Shown: positions 35,706-44,873 of the stretch, piece after piece
Position numbering within the stretch: the first letter of the stretch is position 1
Layout of the letters: each line of letters starts with the position of its first letter
Assembly: GCF_001884185.1 (NCBI RefSeq)
Contig: NZ_MAOE01000102.1
Span: 30,780 to 94,779, forward strand
Direction: 5' to 3'
Source of the DNA: Bacillus albus
GTDB taxonomy: Bacteria > Bacillota > Bacilli > Bacillales > Bacillaceae_G
Length of the DNA stretch: 64,000 nt
Translations under genes and position numbers: made by a program
The notes under the pieces: generated by a model
What the model was told of the DNA's origin: nothing
Databases searched by the model: none
The model's input: only the letters and a program-made list of their open reading frames with translations

Positions 35706-36617
35706 GTAAAGATAACGGAAATAAAATAAGTGGCAGAGTCGTGACCGCTTTTTGGCAGGAAATGTGCCCGTTGTTTTGGAATCAACGTGCTATATTTGTA
35801 TTGTGAGAAGTGGCGGAAAACATTGCTCACAAAATTCCTTATAACTGAAAATGGATCGTCATAACCGGTGGCGATGGTTGCAGATTGAATGAACAGTTGT
35901 TTCTTGTTTTCATATTCAATTGCAATTTACGTTGTGTAAACGGAGAAGGGCTTTTGTTCTTCTTCCAGTTACTTAATAATGTACAAACAAATTAATACAG
36001 CAATATTATCTGATTGGAAGAAGGAAAAAATTTCATTTATCGTAATTGAAATACAAATAAATAATTGATATCAGAGCATCTATTCAGGTGCTTTTTCTTT
36101 TGATATGCTAATTAATCACAAATTGGTGTTCTAAGTACTCTTAGAGCTAATGGTACTTGAAGAGAAATCTCTAATCAGGCAATTTCGATACCAGCTACTG
36201 TAAGAACTAAAAAAGGCTGTGGCCATTTACAAACAAAACAAACTCAACACAAACCAAATATTGTAAAATTTATTTAAAAGCCGTCTAATGTAACACATCA
36301 TATATTTTGTTACGTTAATTTCGATAAAAATAGTGATAGTTAACTAAGTGAAACTTATGCATGGAAAAGTAGGTGTTCAAGGTGAAAAGCAGCGTAAAAT
36401 CAACGATGTATAAAACATGTTGTAAGAGTAAGTTCTTGAAAGTGCCACAAACGTTGATATGACGGCATATTTCCTAAAAACCTTGTTTACATAAATAACC
36501 ATTATCGGCAATCATTTTGAATATCTATTCATTTCCCATGCATACAACAGATTTTCTGCCCTTATTTTAAGAATAAGATTCTTTTTTGTGCTAAGATGGA
36601 TAAAAAAGGATGATATT
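35706..36617. other. Decayed intergenic stretch in the prophage block
   Basis: About 900 bases with only short open stretches and no start with a ribosome binding site. Presumably eroded phage early or replication genes; nothing specific can be supported. Confidence 0.4.
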
Positions 36618-37163
36618 ATGAGTTTTTTATCAGTTGTGTTAACAAAGGACTTTATATCAGTGATGGCAGATGGCATGGTTAGTAAACTGGAAGATGATAG
36701 ATTGACTGAACTTAAATCGGATTATAAGAAATTTAAAAAAATATCACAATATCAATTCGTTACATTTACAGGCGCAGTAAGGATTTTTGAAAATATAATT
36801 AGAAAATATTCTTACAAGGAAAGCCCGTATGATTTAGAAATCGTTGCTAATGAAATTAAACAATTGTTACTTCAAGAAATCAGAGATAACAAGCTTGTTG
36901 GTCAAGTGGTTGTAGGTGGTATACAAAGCGGTGATATAATTGCGTATGCAATTACGAGTGATAATCAAATTAATAGACTTTACAAGCCGACTGGTTCAGA
37001 GTTAGCGCAGTTATATTTAACGAGCGAATATATAGATCCTAAAATACAGGAAGATATACCTAGTTTATTTATAGATTTTTGCAAGAAAACTAACAATATA
37101 GAAGAGTCACAAATATTGTTGAATAGAATTGTGGCTGATAACGATCCAACGTTTTTTAATTGA
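36618..37163 (+). CDS. Phage-associated hypothetical protein, possible Ntn-hydrolase fold
   Basis: 181 residues from the ATG at 36618, with AAAGGATGAT upstream. Pattern MSFLSVVLTKDFISVMADGM, then FKKISQYQFVTFTGA and LVGQVVVGGIQSGDIIAYAI, resembles proteasome-like N-terminal nucleophile proteins in its alternating strands and SDG/ADG turn, but no Thr or Ser follows the start Met directly as a nucleophile should; Ser2 is the only candidate. Proteins like this occur near terminase genes in B. cereus prophages. Function unknown. Confidence 0.6.
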   Translation: MSFLSVVLTKDFISVMADGMVSKLEDDRLTELKSDYKKFKKISQYQFVTFTGAVRIFENIIRKYSYKESPYDLEIVANEIKQLLLQEIRDNKLVGQVVVGGIQSGDIIAYAITSDNQINRLYKPTGSELAQLYLTSEYIDPKIQEDIPSLFIDFCKKTNNIEESQILLNRIVADNDPTFFN

Positions 37164-37227
37164 ACTTTAAAGTAGCGTATTTGCTGCTTTTTTTATTTTG
37201 TAAAGTGTTTAGCGTGAGGTGGTGTAA

Positions 37228-37407
37228 ATGGAAGAAGAAACTATAAACGTCCCTACATACTCTGTTTGTAATGAGCCGTGCATGTGGACATTAAAAATGC
37301 CATTAACTATTACTCATTTTGATAAAACATATCTCCGTGAAGCAAATACGGATAATGCTCATATATGCATTGAGTGTTTAGAGAGGGAAGTGCAAACAAT
37401 TGGATAA
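37228..37407 (+). CDS. Small phage protein with two Cys pairs
   Basis: 59 residues from the ATG at 37228 (GAGGTGGTG upstream). Cys residues occur as CNEPC near the start and CIEC near the end, suggesting zinc binding. It precedes the terminase small subunit gene by 22 bases. Not recognised. Confidence 0.5.
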   Translation: MEEETINVPTYSVCNEPCMWTLKMPLTITHFDKTYLREANTDNAHICIECLEREVQTIG

Positions 37408-37428
37408 GGGGGCAGGTGTTATGGAATT

Positions 37429-38234
37429 ATGGCCAGACAACGAAGTCCAGACCGTAACAAAGCGTATGAAATATTTAAAGAACATAATGGTGATATTACG
37501 AATCGTAAAATTGCCGAATTGTTGTCTACATCCGAAAAAACTGTAAGTGAAAAAGCGGTTGGCGGATGGAAATCCAAAGATGGATGGATAGAGAAATTAA
37601 ATGGAGTACTCCATAAAAATGAACGGAGTACTCCAAAAAGAAACCAGGAGCACCCAAGGGTAATAAGAATGCTGTAAACAATCGTGGTGGAGCCAAAAAG
37701 GGTAATAAAAATGCTGTTGGTAATTCCGGTGGCGCTGCTCCACTACGTAATGGTAATGCTGCTACTCATGGTTTATATAGAAAGTATTTACCAAGAGAAT
37801 TATATGATTTAAAAGAAGAGCTAGAGGAAGCAATTAAAAATGATCCTTTATCGATTCTATGGGAAAGTATAATGCTGCAGCACGCTCAAATTATTCATGC
37901 TCAACGTATCATGTTTGTTAAAGATAATAAGGACATGACAAAGGAGCTCCGTAAGAATAAACTTAGCGAAAGCGGATTTGAAGAAGAGTGGGAAATTCAA
38001 TTTGCCTGGGATAAACAGGCCAGTTTCTTAAATGCTCAATCTAAGGCGTTATCTACTTTATCTGCTCTTATTAAAGATTTTGATAGGTTAGCTAATATAG
38101 ATGATGAGCGACGCGCTAAACTTGAATTTATACAGGTTCAAATCGATAAGATTAAATCCACTACTAATACTGATGATAATAATATTGAGCCAGTTGTCAT
38201 TGTAGATAATATCAGTGGTGATTTAAATGTCTAA
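37429..38234 (+). pseudogene. Phage terminase small subunit, frameshifted
   Basis: The first frame starts MARQRSPDRNKAYEIFKEHN with a helix-turn-helix (ITNRKIAELLSTSEKTVSE), the usual start of PBSX-type small terminases. After the A-run at 37635-37639 the frame is lost; one extra A restores KKPGAPKGNKNAV and the Gly/Asn-rich linker, then the helical C-terminal part (37872-38234, ATHGLYRKYLPRELYDL to the end). One base has therefore been deleted. The protein binds pac-site DNA and recruits the large subunit. The 3' end overlaps the large-subunit gene. Confidence 0.75.
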
Positions 38235-39504
38235 AAAGCAAATAGATGAAATACTTCCACCAGCGTTTCATCAAGTTTGGTTAGCTCGTAAATGTGAATC
38301 CATATTAAAAATCGTTTGTAAAGGCGGGCGTGGTTCCGGCAAATCTACTGATATATCCATTTGTATTGTTATGGATCTTATTCAGTTTCCTATTACGGTT
38401 CTTTGCATACGTAAAGTAAAGGATACAATAAGGGAATCCTGCTATGAGCAAATAAAAGAAGCAATAGAAATCTTAGGTGTAGAGCATTTATTTCGTTTTA
38501 AAGAAAGTCCGATGGAAATCATTTATAAACCGCGTGGAAACAAAATGATATTCCGTGGTGCTGATGACCTTGCAAAAATCAAATCTATTAAGATAGCGAA
38601 ATATCCAGTTGCTATTGCATGGTTTGAAGAGTTGGCCGAATTTAAATTAGAAGAAGATGTTTCTACAATAGAGAAGTCTATTTTGCGTAAGGAATTACCG
38701 AATGGATTGCGATATAAAATGTATTACTCGTATAACCCACCGAAGAGAAAACAGTCCTGGGTTAATAAGAAGTTTGAAACGCAATTCAAACCAAAGAATA
38801 CATTTGTACATCATAGTACATATCATGATAATCCTCATATTTCTAAGCATTTCGTGGAAGAAGCAGAAGAAACGAAAAGGCTTAAACCACAGCAATATGA
38901 ACACGAATATGAAGGGAAACCGACAGGCAGTGGCGTTGTTCCATTTAGTAATCTCACATTCAGACGTATTACAGATAAAGAAATTAAAACATTTGACAAT
39001 ATACGTCAAGGGATTGACTGGGGTTATGGGAATGACGCGCTGTCTTTTGGCCGTATGCATTATGATAAAACGCGCAGAAAGCTTTATATATTCGGTGAAA
39101 TACATGGCGTTAAAATCAGTAACCGTTCATTAGCTGAAAAGATTAAGAAACTCGGTTGGGATGATGTTGAGATAATCGCGGATTCTTCTGAACCAAAATC
39201 AATCGATGAAATGAAAAATGATCATGATATTAAGAAAATCAAAGGCGCAGTTAAAGGACCTGGTTCTGTTGAATACGGGGAAAAATGGTTAGACGATTTA
39301 AAAGAAATTATAATTGACCCCGAACGTTGTCCAAAAACTGCAGGTGAATTTGAAAACATTGATTATGAAGTTGATAAAGACGGTAATCCGAAAAATAGAT
39401 TACAAGATAAAGATAATCATAGTATCGATATGCCCCGTTACGCATGTGAGGACAATATGAGTAAACGTAAAGTAGTTATGGGTGGAAAGGTTAAAAGAGT
39501 GTAG
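38227..39504 (+). CDS. Phage terminase large subunit, PBSX family
   Basis: 425 residues. Walker A GGRGSGKST at about residues 34-42, Walker B region AIAWFEELAEF, and the C-terminal RNaseH-like nuclease with acidic residues in RQGIDWGYG, IIADSSEP and DNHSIDMPRYA. It pumps and cuts phage DNA during packaging. Its start overlaps the end of the small subunit. The frame is intact, unlike both neighbours, so packaging is nonetheless not functional here. Confidence 0.9.
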   Translation: MSKKQIDEILPPAFHQVWLARKCESILKIVCKGGRGSGKSTDISICIVMDLIQFPITVLCIRKVKDTIRESCYEQIKEAIEILGVEHLFRFKESPMEIIYKPRGNKMIFRGADDLAKIKSIKIAKYPVAIAWFEELAEFKLEEDVSTIEKSILRKELPNGLRYKMYYSYNPPKRKQSWVNKKFETQFKPKNTFVHHSTYHDNPHISKHFVEEAEETKRLKPQQYEHEYEGKPTGSGVVPFSNLTFRRITDKEIKTFDNIRQGIDWGYGNDALSFGRMHYDKTRRKLYIFGEIHGVKISNRSLAEKIKKLGWDDVEIIADSSEPKSIDEMKNDHDIKKIKGAVKGPGSVEYGEKWLDDLKEIIIDPERCPKTAGEFENIDYEVDKDGNPKNRLQDKDNHSIDMPRYACEDNMSKRKVVMGGKVKRV

Positions 39505-39573
39505 TCGGACATTAATTGTTCGGCTATTTCTTTTGCTCTCTATTAATAGAAGAAAGGAGGACATACAAAGGAT

Positions 39574-39995
39574 ATGAGCGACAAGAAAACAATTAAGAAT
39601 GTAAAAGTATTTAGTATTAATAAAGCAGCAGATGCTCCAAAGAATAAGGAAGACAACAGCAAACAAATGGCAGTTGACCCATTCGCACAAATTTATGGAG
39701 ACAAGGGATTGGTTAAGCCTCCTTACGATATGAAGGTGCTGCTGGATATAACCCTATTCATTCAGCTTGTATTAGTGCGAAAGTGGATGATATTGCAGGT
39801 GTTGGTTTTGACTTTGCACCTTTTGAAGAAGTGAAAGAAGCAGCGAGCCAGGAGCAATATGAAATGCTAAAAAACTTCATGCGGAAGTGCAACCCAGAAA
39901 TGACCAGTTCAGAAATTCTTAGAGCTGTATGGGAGGATTATGAAACAGTTGGATGGGGAGTTATTGGGGTAGAACCACATCGCCATCAAGCTAAC
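39574..39995 (+). pseudogene. Phage portal protein, frameshifted and truncated by a repeat insertion
   Basis: The N-terminus (MSDKKTIKNVKVFSINKAAD to PPYDM) is in one frame; after 39731 the next frame continues with GAAGYNPIHSACISAKVDDI and EEQYEMLKNFMRKCNPEMTS. One missing G (ATGAAGGT for ATGGAAGGT) explains the shift. The coding sequence then ends at WGVIGV, where a bcr-like repeat begins at 39966. Everything downstream in the phage structural module is absent. This dates the prophage as long dead. Confidence 0.75.
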
Positions 39996-40154
39996 AAGGA
40001 CGATTTACCCCAAAACGAAAATTTTATTTCTGTACAGTTGTTTCTTACAATTCAGCTCATTTTTTTCGTTTTGAGGAATACTAGACTTCTTAAATTGATG
40101 AATGTGAGGAATTCGATTTCTTAACTTTAGCTTAATAGCGATATGTGTACTACC
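39966..40154. repeat. bcr-like dispersed repeat, copy 2, inserted in the portal gene
   Basis: Starts GGGGTAGAACCACATCGCCATCAAGC, contains CCAAAACGAAAATTT and TTTTTCGTTTTG as an inverted pair, and ends TTTAGCTTAATAGCGATATG with TACTACC. Termini match those of the IS231-family element at 41950-43651. Confidence 0.65.
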
Positions 40155-40173
40155 ACGTATAGAACGGTACCTT

Positions 40174-41262
40174 TTATATATTTTCTGTCGAAATATTAAC
40201 TCCGTATTCTCTATAAAAATCTAAAATTGTAGATGCATTCACACCCAAATCTAATAGATTTTCTGGAAAGTAAATTTCAGAATCCGGAACCACAATATCA
40301 GATGTTTGTAAAATATTCTCTGCTTGGACAGATGCTCCTAAAGCAGTAAGATGTGTCTGTCCTAACGGATCCGATATGTTCACACATCGTCTATGCAATA
40401 CACCAGTATCATCATAACCTTTAAGGTGAATAACTATGTTATGTGCACTTCCCTTTCCGGGTTTATAGAGAATATTTTTCCGTAAACCGGTAAATTTTTC
40501 TCCGCTAATTATTTTCCAAATTCCTGTATTCACCAGAGAAACCAATCCATATGTAGATATTTTACTATCAAAAGCAATACGAAAGTTAGCCGAAACAGCA
40601 TGAATAGATTCTGGCAGAGTTATGTGATCAGGAGTATCCAAACGATAACATTTTGTTATATAACCGTTGGGAAAGCGGACTTTGATTGGATCAGTCATTG
40701 GATAGGCCTGTCGCATTCCCTCTTGAGATTTGACTTCAAATGGAATAGTTAACCGATCCATATATGCTGTTGAATTTGGTCCTGCTTTGTCTTGAAGAGA
40801 ATATAATGCGTTGATATCAACTGTAACCTCTTGAAGATCTTTTGAATAAATTTTAGAAAAAAGGGCTGCTGTCCCCCCCATCCACCCAGAAGCTAATACA
40901 ACAGGGGATTGAACTTCAACATTTTTCAATCGAGCAATAGAACTCTGAAAGCGTTCAGTCCAACGAGTAATGTCAACCAATGGAATTCTTCTTTTGACCG
41001 CGGATAGAAGTAGTCTATCTTGAGAATCATTAACCGCATTAACAACTAATGTGAGATTATCATTCAAACTTCTTAAAGGATCATCTGTTGTGTTGTCCAC
41101 CTTGACTATTTTTACTCTCTCTGATTCAAAAGGTAGTGCTTTCCCTAAGGTTCTTCCTCCTAATCTAATTTCCAAATCAGGATGTCGATCATGTAAAATT
41201 TGAGCAATTTGGCTACCAACAACTCCATATCCACCAACAATTAATACGGTTTTCTTATTCAT
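40174..41262 (-). CDS. Saccharopine-dehydrogenase-like NAD(P)-binding protein
   Basis: 362 residues. The Rossmann motif GGYGVVGSQIAQIL at residues 10-23 and the RLGGRTLGKA segment place it in the saccharopine dehydrogenase NADP-binding family. The C-terminal half (from about 150) has no recognised catalytic signature. GGAGG lies before the ATG. It follows an ArsR regulator gene with 120 bases between them, and the same GTTTAAATGATTAA word lies upstream of both genes, implying joint control. The substrate is unknown; relatives act on saccharopine or related amino-acid conjugates, or have only structural similarity. Confidence 0.75.
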   Translation of the reverse strand: MNKKTVLIVGGYGVVGSQIAQILHDRHPDLEIRLGGRTLGKALPFESERVKIVKVDNTTDDPLRSLNDNLTLVVNAVNDSQDRLLLSAVKRRIPLVDITRWTERFQSSIARLKNVEVQSPVVLASGWMGGTAALFSKIYSKDLQEVTVDINALYSLQDKAGPNSTAYMDRLTIPFEVKSQEGMRQAYPMTDPIKVRFPNGYITKCYRLDTPDHITLPESIHAVSANFRIAFDSKISTYGLVSLVNTGIWKIISGEKFTGLRKNILYKPGKGSAHNIVIHLKGYDDTGVLHRRCVNISDPLGQTHLTALGASVQAENILQTSDIVVPDSEIYFPENLLDLGVNASTILDFYREYGVNISTENI

Positions 41263-41297
41263 CTGAAACCTCCATTTTAATTAGTATTCACTTATAA

Positions 41298-41311
41298 GTT
41301 TAAATGATTAA
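41298..41311. promoter_or_regulatory. Candidate ArsR operator upstream of the dehydrogenase gene
   Basis: GTTTAAATGATTAA. The identical 14-mer, in inverse orientation, lies at 41724-41737 just upstream of the arsR-type gene. Confidence 0.5.
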
Positions 41312-41382
41312 AAACTTAAACCTTTTAACATAAAAACCATTAAAAAAGGGGCAAAATGTGTCCCTAAATTATAAATTTGTAT

Positions 41383-41703
41383 CTAATTCTTACATTCATC
41401 TTCGACTAAAGAAACAAGTTCTTTTAAAAGATTTATTGTTTCATTAAATTCAAGGCAATAATACATTTCAGTGCCTTTTTTCTGAACTTGAAGCAACCCT
41501 GATTGTTTCAATATTTTCAGATGATGAGATACAGTAGGCCTTGACATAGGAATATGCTCCGCAATTTGCGTCACATTTAAGCTATCTTTATCAATTAAAA
41601 GTGATACAATTTGCCGACGTGTTGGATCTCCCAGCCCTTGAAAACACGGTCCTAAACTTTCTAAAAGATGCATTACTTTATCATTACAGTTCATTTCACT
41701 CAC
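41383..41703 (-). CDS. ArsR-family winged-helix regulator
   Basis: 106 residues; GTG start at 41703, or the ATG three codons later. The helix-turn-helix is VTQIAEHIPMSRPTVSHHLKIL (residues about 40-60) with the family LGDPTRRQIVSLL before it and a beta-wing (VQKKGTEMYYCL). The metal-binding ELCVCDL box of arsenic sensors is missing, so it probably senses something else. Likely represses itself and the downstream dehydrogenase-like gene through the shared 14-mer. Confidence 0.85.
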   Translation of the reverse strand: MSEMNCNDKVMHLLESLGPCFQGLGDPTRRQIVSLLIDKDSLNVTQIAEHIPMSRPTVSHHLKILKQSGLLQVQKKGTEMYYCLEFNETINLLKELVSLVEDECKN

Positions 41704-41723
41704 ATTTCCTTTTGTTGAAGAAT

Positions 41724-41737
41724 TTAATCATTTAAAC
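41724..41737. promoter_or_regulatory. Candidate ArsR autoregulatory operator
   Basis: TTAATCATTTAAAC, the exact complement of the 14-mer at 41298-41311, about 20 bases upstream of the regulator start. Confidence 0.5.
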
Positions 41738-41949
41738 GTATTATAAATTACATTACTATCTAATGCAATAAAGAAGTAGCACCAACTTTGAGTATAAATA
41801 TAGAAAGTTTCATACACGGCCGTTTTCGGTTTTCCATATTTGTCAGAATGTCGGTTCTTTTTCCCGTAACAATTGCCGAATCCATACCAGCTACAACCAG
41901 GACAAACCCACGAAATTAAGCCTATATCAGATTGTATCCAAAGCTTCCA

Positions 41950-43651
41950 GGGGTACCGCCACATCGATATAAAGCTAAGGTTCTGCACTATCCATAAAGC
42001 AAAAAAGACGTTATCCTTTCTGTAGAATTATAGGAAAGGATGGCGTCTCTTTATGAATCTTTCAATCCTTGACGAACTTCAACCGATTGCTGAAGAATTA
42101 CAACGACATATGTCTCCTCATGTTCTAGAACACCTAGCCAAAGAAAAAGGATTCGTTCAGCGAAAGAGTAAATATCAAGCACAGGAGTTAGTTGCTTTAT
42201 GTGTATGGCTTAGTCAACAGGTTGCAAGTACATCACTCACACAATTATGTAGCTGCCTTGAAGTATCTACAGGTATTCTTATCAGCCCTGAAGGACTTAA
42301 CCAACGATTTAATGCTTCCGCAGTACAGTTTCTTGAACAAGTTCTAGCTAACCTTCTAACTCAAAGAATTCATTCAACAAAAGAAATAATTCATCAATAT
42401 ACCACGACATTTAAGCACATTCGGATTCTAGACTCTACAACATTTCAGCTTCCAGATAAGTTTTCTTCACATTATCAAGGTTCAGGTGGAAGTAGCCATA
42501 CGGCAGGAGTTAAAATTCAATTGGAGTATGACCTATTGAGTGGAAAGTTCCTGCACGTTTATGTAGGAGAAGGAAGAGAAAATGATAAAATCTTTGGTTC
42601 AACAAGCCTACAAACCATTCAACCAAAAGACTTGTACATAAGAGATTTAGGCTATTTCGACTTACATGACTTACAGAAGATCCATGATAAAGGAGCTTAC
42701 TATGTCTCACGTTTGAAATTAAATTCTCGAATCTATTGTAAGAATGATCAGCCAGAGTATTTTCGAAATGGGACCGTGAAGAAAGGAACACTCTATATTC
42801 AGTTAGATATGGAAGAACTCATGAATCAATTGTCCCCTGGTCAAACAATGGAGATTCCAGAGGTATACATTGGACAGTATCAAAAATTACCAGCTCGTGT
42901 TATTATTCATCGATTAACAAAGGAACAAACAGAAAAAAGGTTGAAAGAACAAACCAAAAGAGAAAAAAAGAAAGGTATTATCTACAAAGAACGGAGTAAA
43001 CGGTTGAGTGGAATCAATGTGTATATTACGAATCTTTCTGCAGAAAATGTTCCAACGGAACATATCCATGACTTCTATTCATTACGTTGGCAAATTGAAA
43101 TTTTATTTAAAACATGGAAATCTTTCTTTCAAATTAACCAGTGTAAAGAAATCAAGAAAGAACGCTTAGAATGCCATTTATATGGGCAACTCATTAGTAT
43201 TTTACTCTGTTCATCGACGATGTTTAAAATGTATCAGTTACTCTTGGATAAGAAAAAGAAAGAGCTAAGTGAATACAAATCCATCTATATGATAAAGAAT
43301 TATTATCTATTGTTTTATGAAGGATTACAAAAGGACATCCATGAATTATTAAAAGTTTTACTGCGTTTGTTTTATCTTTTAGAGAAAAATGGGCGAAAAT
43401 CTCACCGGTACGAAAAGAAAACCGTCTTTGATATCTTAGGTGTTGTGTATGATTATACGTTGTCACAAAGTTTCAAAGTTGTATAATATTTTTTGAAATA
43501 CCTATTTAATAGGCTTATTTGTTATGCCCATCTTTAATACAGTCGTAGAAATTTAAAGAAATAACTCTCACATATACCCTCTTAGCACCCTTAACTTGAT
43601 GGTGATGGGGTATTTGCATTTCTTAGCTTGATAGCGATGTGGTGCTACCCC
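41950..43651 (+). mobile_element. IS231-family insertion sequence (IS4 superfamily)
   Basis: Left end GGGGTACCGCCACATCGATA..AAGCTAAGG; right end CTTAGCTTGATAGCGATGTG..GTGCTACCCC. The two are about 30-base imperfect inverted repeats, bracketing the transposase. Length 1.70 kb is typical of IS231. I found no direct target duplication; both sides contain other repeat ends (copies at 43590-43612 and 43648-43791), so the target may itself have been a bcr-like repeat. Confidence 0.75.
42053..43486 (+). CDS. IS231-family transposase
   Basis: 477 residues, the standard IS231 length (478 in IS231A). The DDE domain contains RILDSTTFQLP (first Asp), YIRDLGYFDL (second Asp) and the IS4 YREK-like box FYSLRWQIEILFKTWKS with the catalytic Glu. 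The N-terminus MNLSILDELQPIAEELQRHM is near-identical in style to other IS231 transposases. A hairpin over the ribosome binding site (AAAGACGTTATCCTTTC...GGAAAGGATGGCGTCTCTTT) is visible just before the start and should reduce translation from outside transcripts, as in many IS elements. Frame intact, so the element may be active. Confidence 0.92.
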   Translation: MNLSILDELQPIAEELQRHMSPHVLEHLAKEKGFVQRKSKYQAQELVALCVWLSQQVASTSLTQLCSCLEVSTGILISPEGLNQRFNASAVQFLEQVLANLLTQRIHSTKEIIHQYTTTFKHIRILDSTTFQLPDKFSSHYQGSGGSSHTAGVKIQLEYDLLSGKFLHVYVGEGRENDKIFGSTSLQTIQPKDLYIRDLGYFDLHDLQKIHDKGAYYVSRLKLNSRIYCKNDQPEYFRNGTVKKGTLYIQLDMEELMNQLSPGQTMEIPEVYIGQYQKLPARVIIHRLTKEQTEKRLKEQTKREKKKGIIYKERSKRLSGINVYITNLSAENVPTEHIHDFYSLRWQIEILFKTWKSFFQINQCKEIKKERLECHLYGQLISILLCSSTMFKMYQLLLDKKKKELSEYKSIYMIKNYYLLFYEGLQKDIHELLKVLLRLFYLLEKNGRKSHRYEKKTVFDILGVVYDYTLSQSFKVV

Positions 43652-43996
43652 ATGCCCATCAAGCTGATATTCTGAGACATCTCCATAACAAAAATTCTAT
43701 TTTTTTATAGTTTTTTATAAGAATTCGACTCATCTTTTTCGTTTTGGGGGACAATTAATTTCTTAAGTTGATGGATGTGTGGCGGTACCCCATACTAAGG
43801 CATGGGCGGATGAATCAAAACAAAAACCAAATAGGTTCATAGGTTAGAAGTGTATCTGAATAGATCATATAATTGCAGAAACATAAGATAGAATATTCCC
43901 ACTAATATTTCTATAGTTTCAAACTATATACTTATAGAAGTAATAGGATTATATTGGCAATGAAAGAGAAAACAATAGATGGAAGGGGATATTTTT
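43487..43996. other. Right part of the IS231 element, a bcr-like repeat, and a promoter region
   Basis: Contains the IS right end at 43622-43651, bcr-like copy 3 at 43648-43791, and a perfect 8-1-8 palindrome TATAGTTT-C-AAACTATA near 43911-43927 upstream of the following secreted-protein gene. Confidence 0.5.
43648..43791. repeat. bcr-like dispersed repeat, copy 3, abutting the IS231 right end
   Basis: CCCCATGCCCATCAAGCTGA...ACTCATCTTTTTCGTTTTGG...CTTAAGTTGATGG..GGCGGTACCCC, homologous to copies 1 and 2. It starts where the IS right end finishes. Confidence 0.6.
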
Positions 43997-44422
43997 ATGT
44001 TTAAAAAAGCAGCACTTGGTATTTCATCTTTAGCAATTACTGCATTTGTCGGATTAGGAATGGCACCAGAAGCTTCTGCTGGACCTGCAGCACCACTTAC
44101 TTCACTCAATGTCGTACAAGTAGAGTCAGAGCAGGGCGGAGTAGAAACTATTAATCCAAACAGTTTTAGCACAACACGTGACCACGGGGGAAAATACTTA
44201 TATATTACTACGAAGGAAATGGGATATGGTCAAAATCCATTTGCGAAAATGAATGGTTTTAATGTGAAGAGTATTGGATCCACTATAATTGGTGGAAAAC
44301 CGATCGTTGGTTGGTATTATAAGTGGGATGCTTCAGGACATCAGCAGGGAACATTTGAATACCAAAAAACATCTATTAACGCTCCATTTAATACGATGCG
44401 AACTTCAATCTATATCAAATAA
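43997..44422 (+). CDS. Small secreted protein, DUF4879-like
   Basis: 141 residues from the ATG at 43997 (GGAAGGGG upstream); the in-frame start 18 bases earlier lacks spacing. The signal peptide MFKKAALGISSLAITAFVGL is cleaved near EASAG. The mature part begins PAAPLTSLNVVQVES, like the APAPPLTS start of the YolA/DUF4879 proteins of Bacillus as I remember them, and contains GGKPIVGWYYKWDASG. Role unknown, perhaps biofilm or toxin-like. A palindrome upstream and a terminator at 44490-44530 isolate it as a single-gene unit. Confidence 0.65.
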   Translation: MFKKAALGISSLAITAFVGLGMAPEASAGPAAPLTSLNVVQVESEQGGVETINPNSFSTTRDHGGKYLYITTKEMGYGQNPFAKMNGFNVKSIGSTIIGGKPIVGWYYKWDASGHQQGTFEYQKTSINAPFNTMRTSIYIK

Positions 44423-44489
44423 ATATTTTAAAAAGTTATAGAAATTTATCATACAAAACTCAGTTCATAAAATTGAATTCATTTATAGC

Positions 44490-44530
44490 AAATATAAGAG
44501 CCGTCCTGAATGGGGAGGGCTCTTATATTT
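44490..44530 (+). terminator. Terminator of the secreted-protein gene
   Basis: AAATATAAGAGCCGTCC and GGAGGGCTCTTATATTT arms with one mismatch. Confidence 0.75.
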
Positions 44531-44873
44531 ACTATAAAGGTTTACTAGCACAATATATCTGTCAAAATCGTATTCTGACTTCCTTGTAGTAAAGGTTGTA
44601 TAAGTTAGAAGAATACTAACTTGAGTAAATGAATTGTATTTACATACTTAACATACATATTTGTTTTGTTAATTGTAGGCTTTTTTTGAATTTGTATATA
44701 GTAAAATCAGATAAAAACTTGAAAAATATGAAAATGTGTAATTTTTTTGACTATTTAATCAATTTGTTTAATATTTAGAATTTGTTGTTTTATAATGAGA
44801 ATCGGGTTGATCGTGAATGTTTTAGATATTGCGATATAAGCTCAGATTAATTTATTTTAGGGAGGTTTCAAAA

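Noticed and set aside
41728-41988. 86-codon minus-strand frame with CPGCSWYGFGNC
   Set aside because: It crosses the IS231 left end and lacks a ribosome binding site; another frame over the same DNA (VLVVAGMDSAIVTGKRTD) is at least as protein-like. It is probably a remnant of an interrupted gene, but I cannot tell which frame is right.
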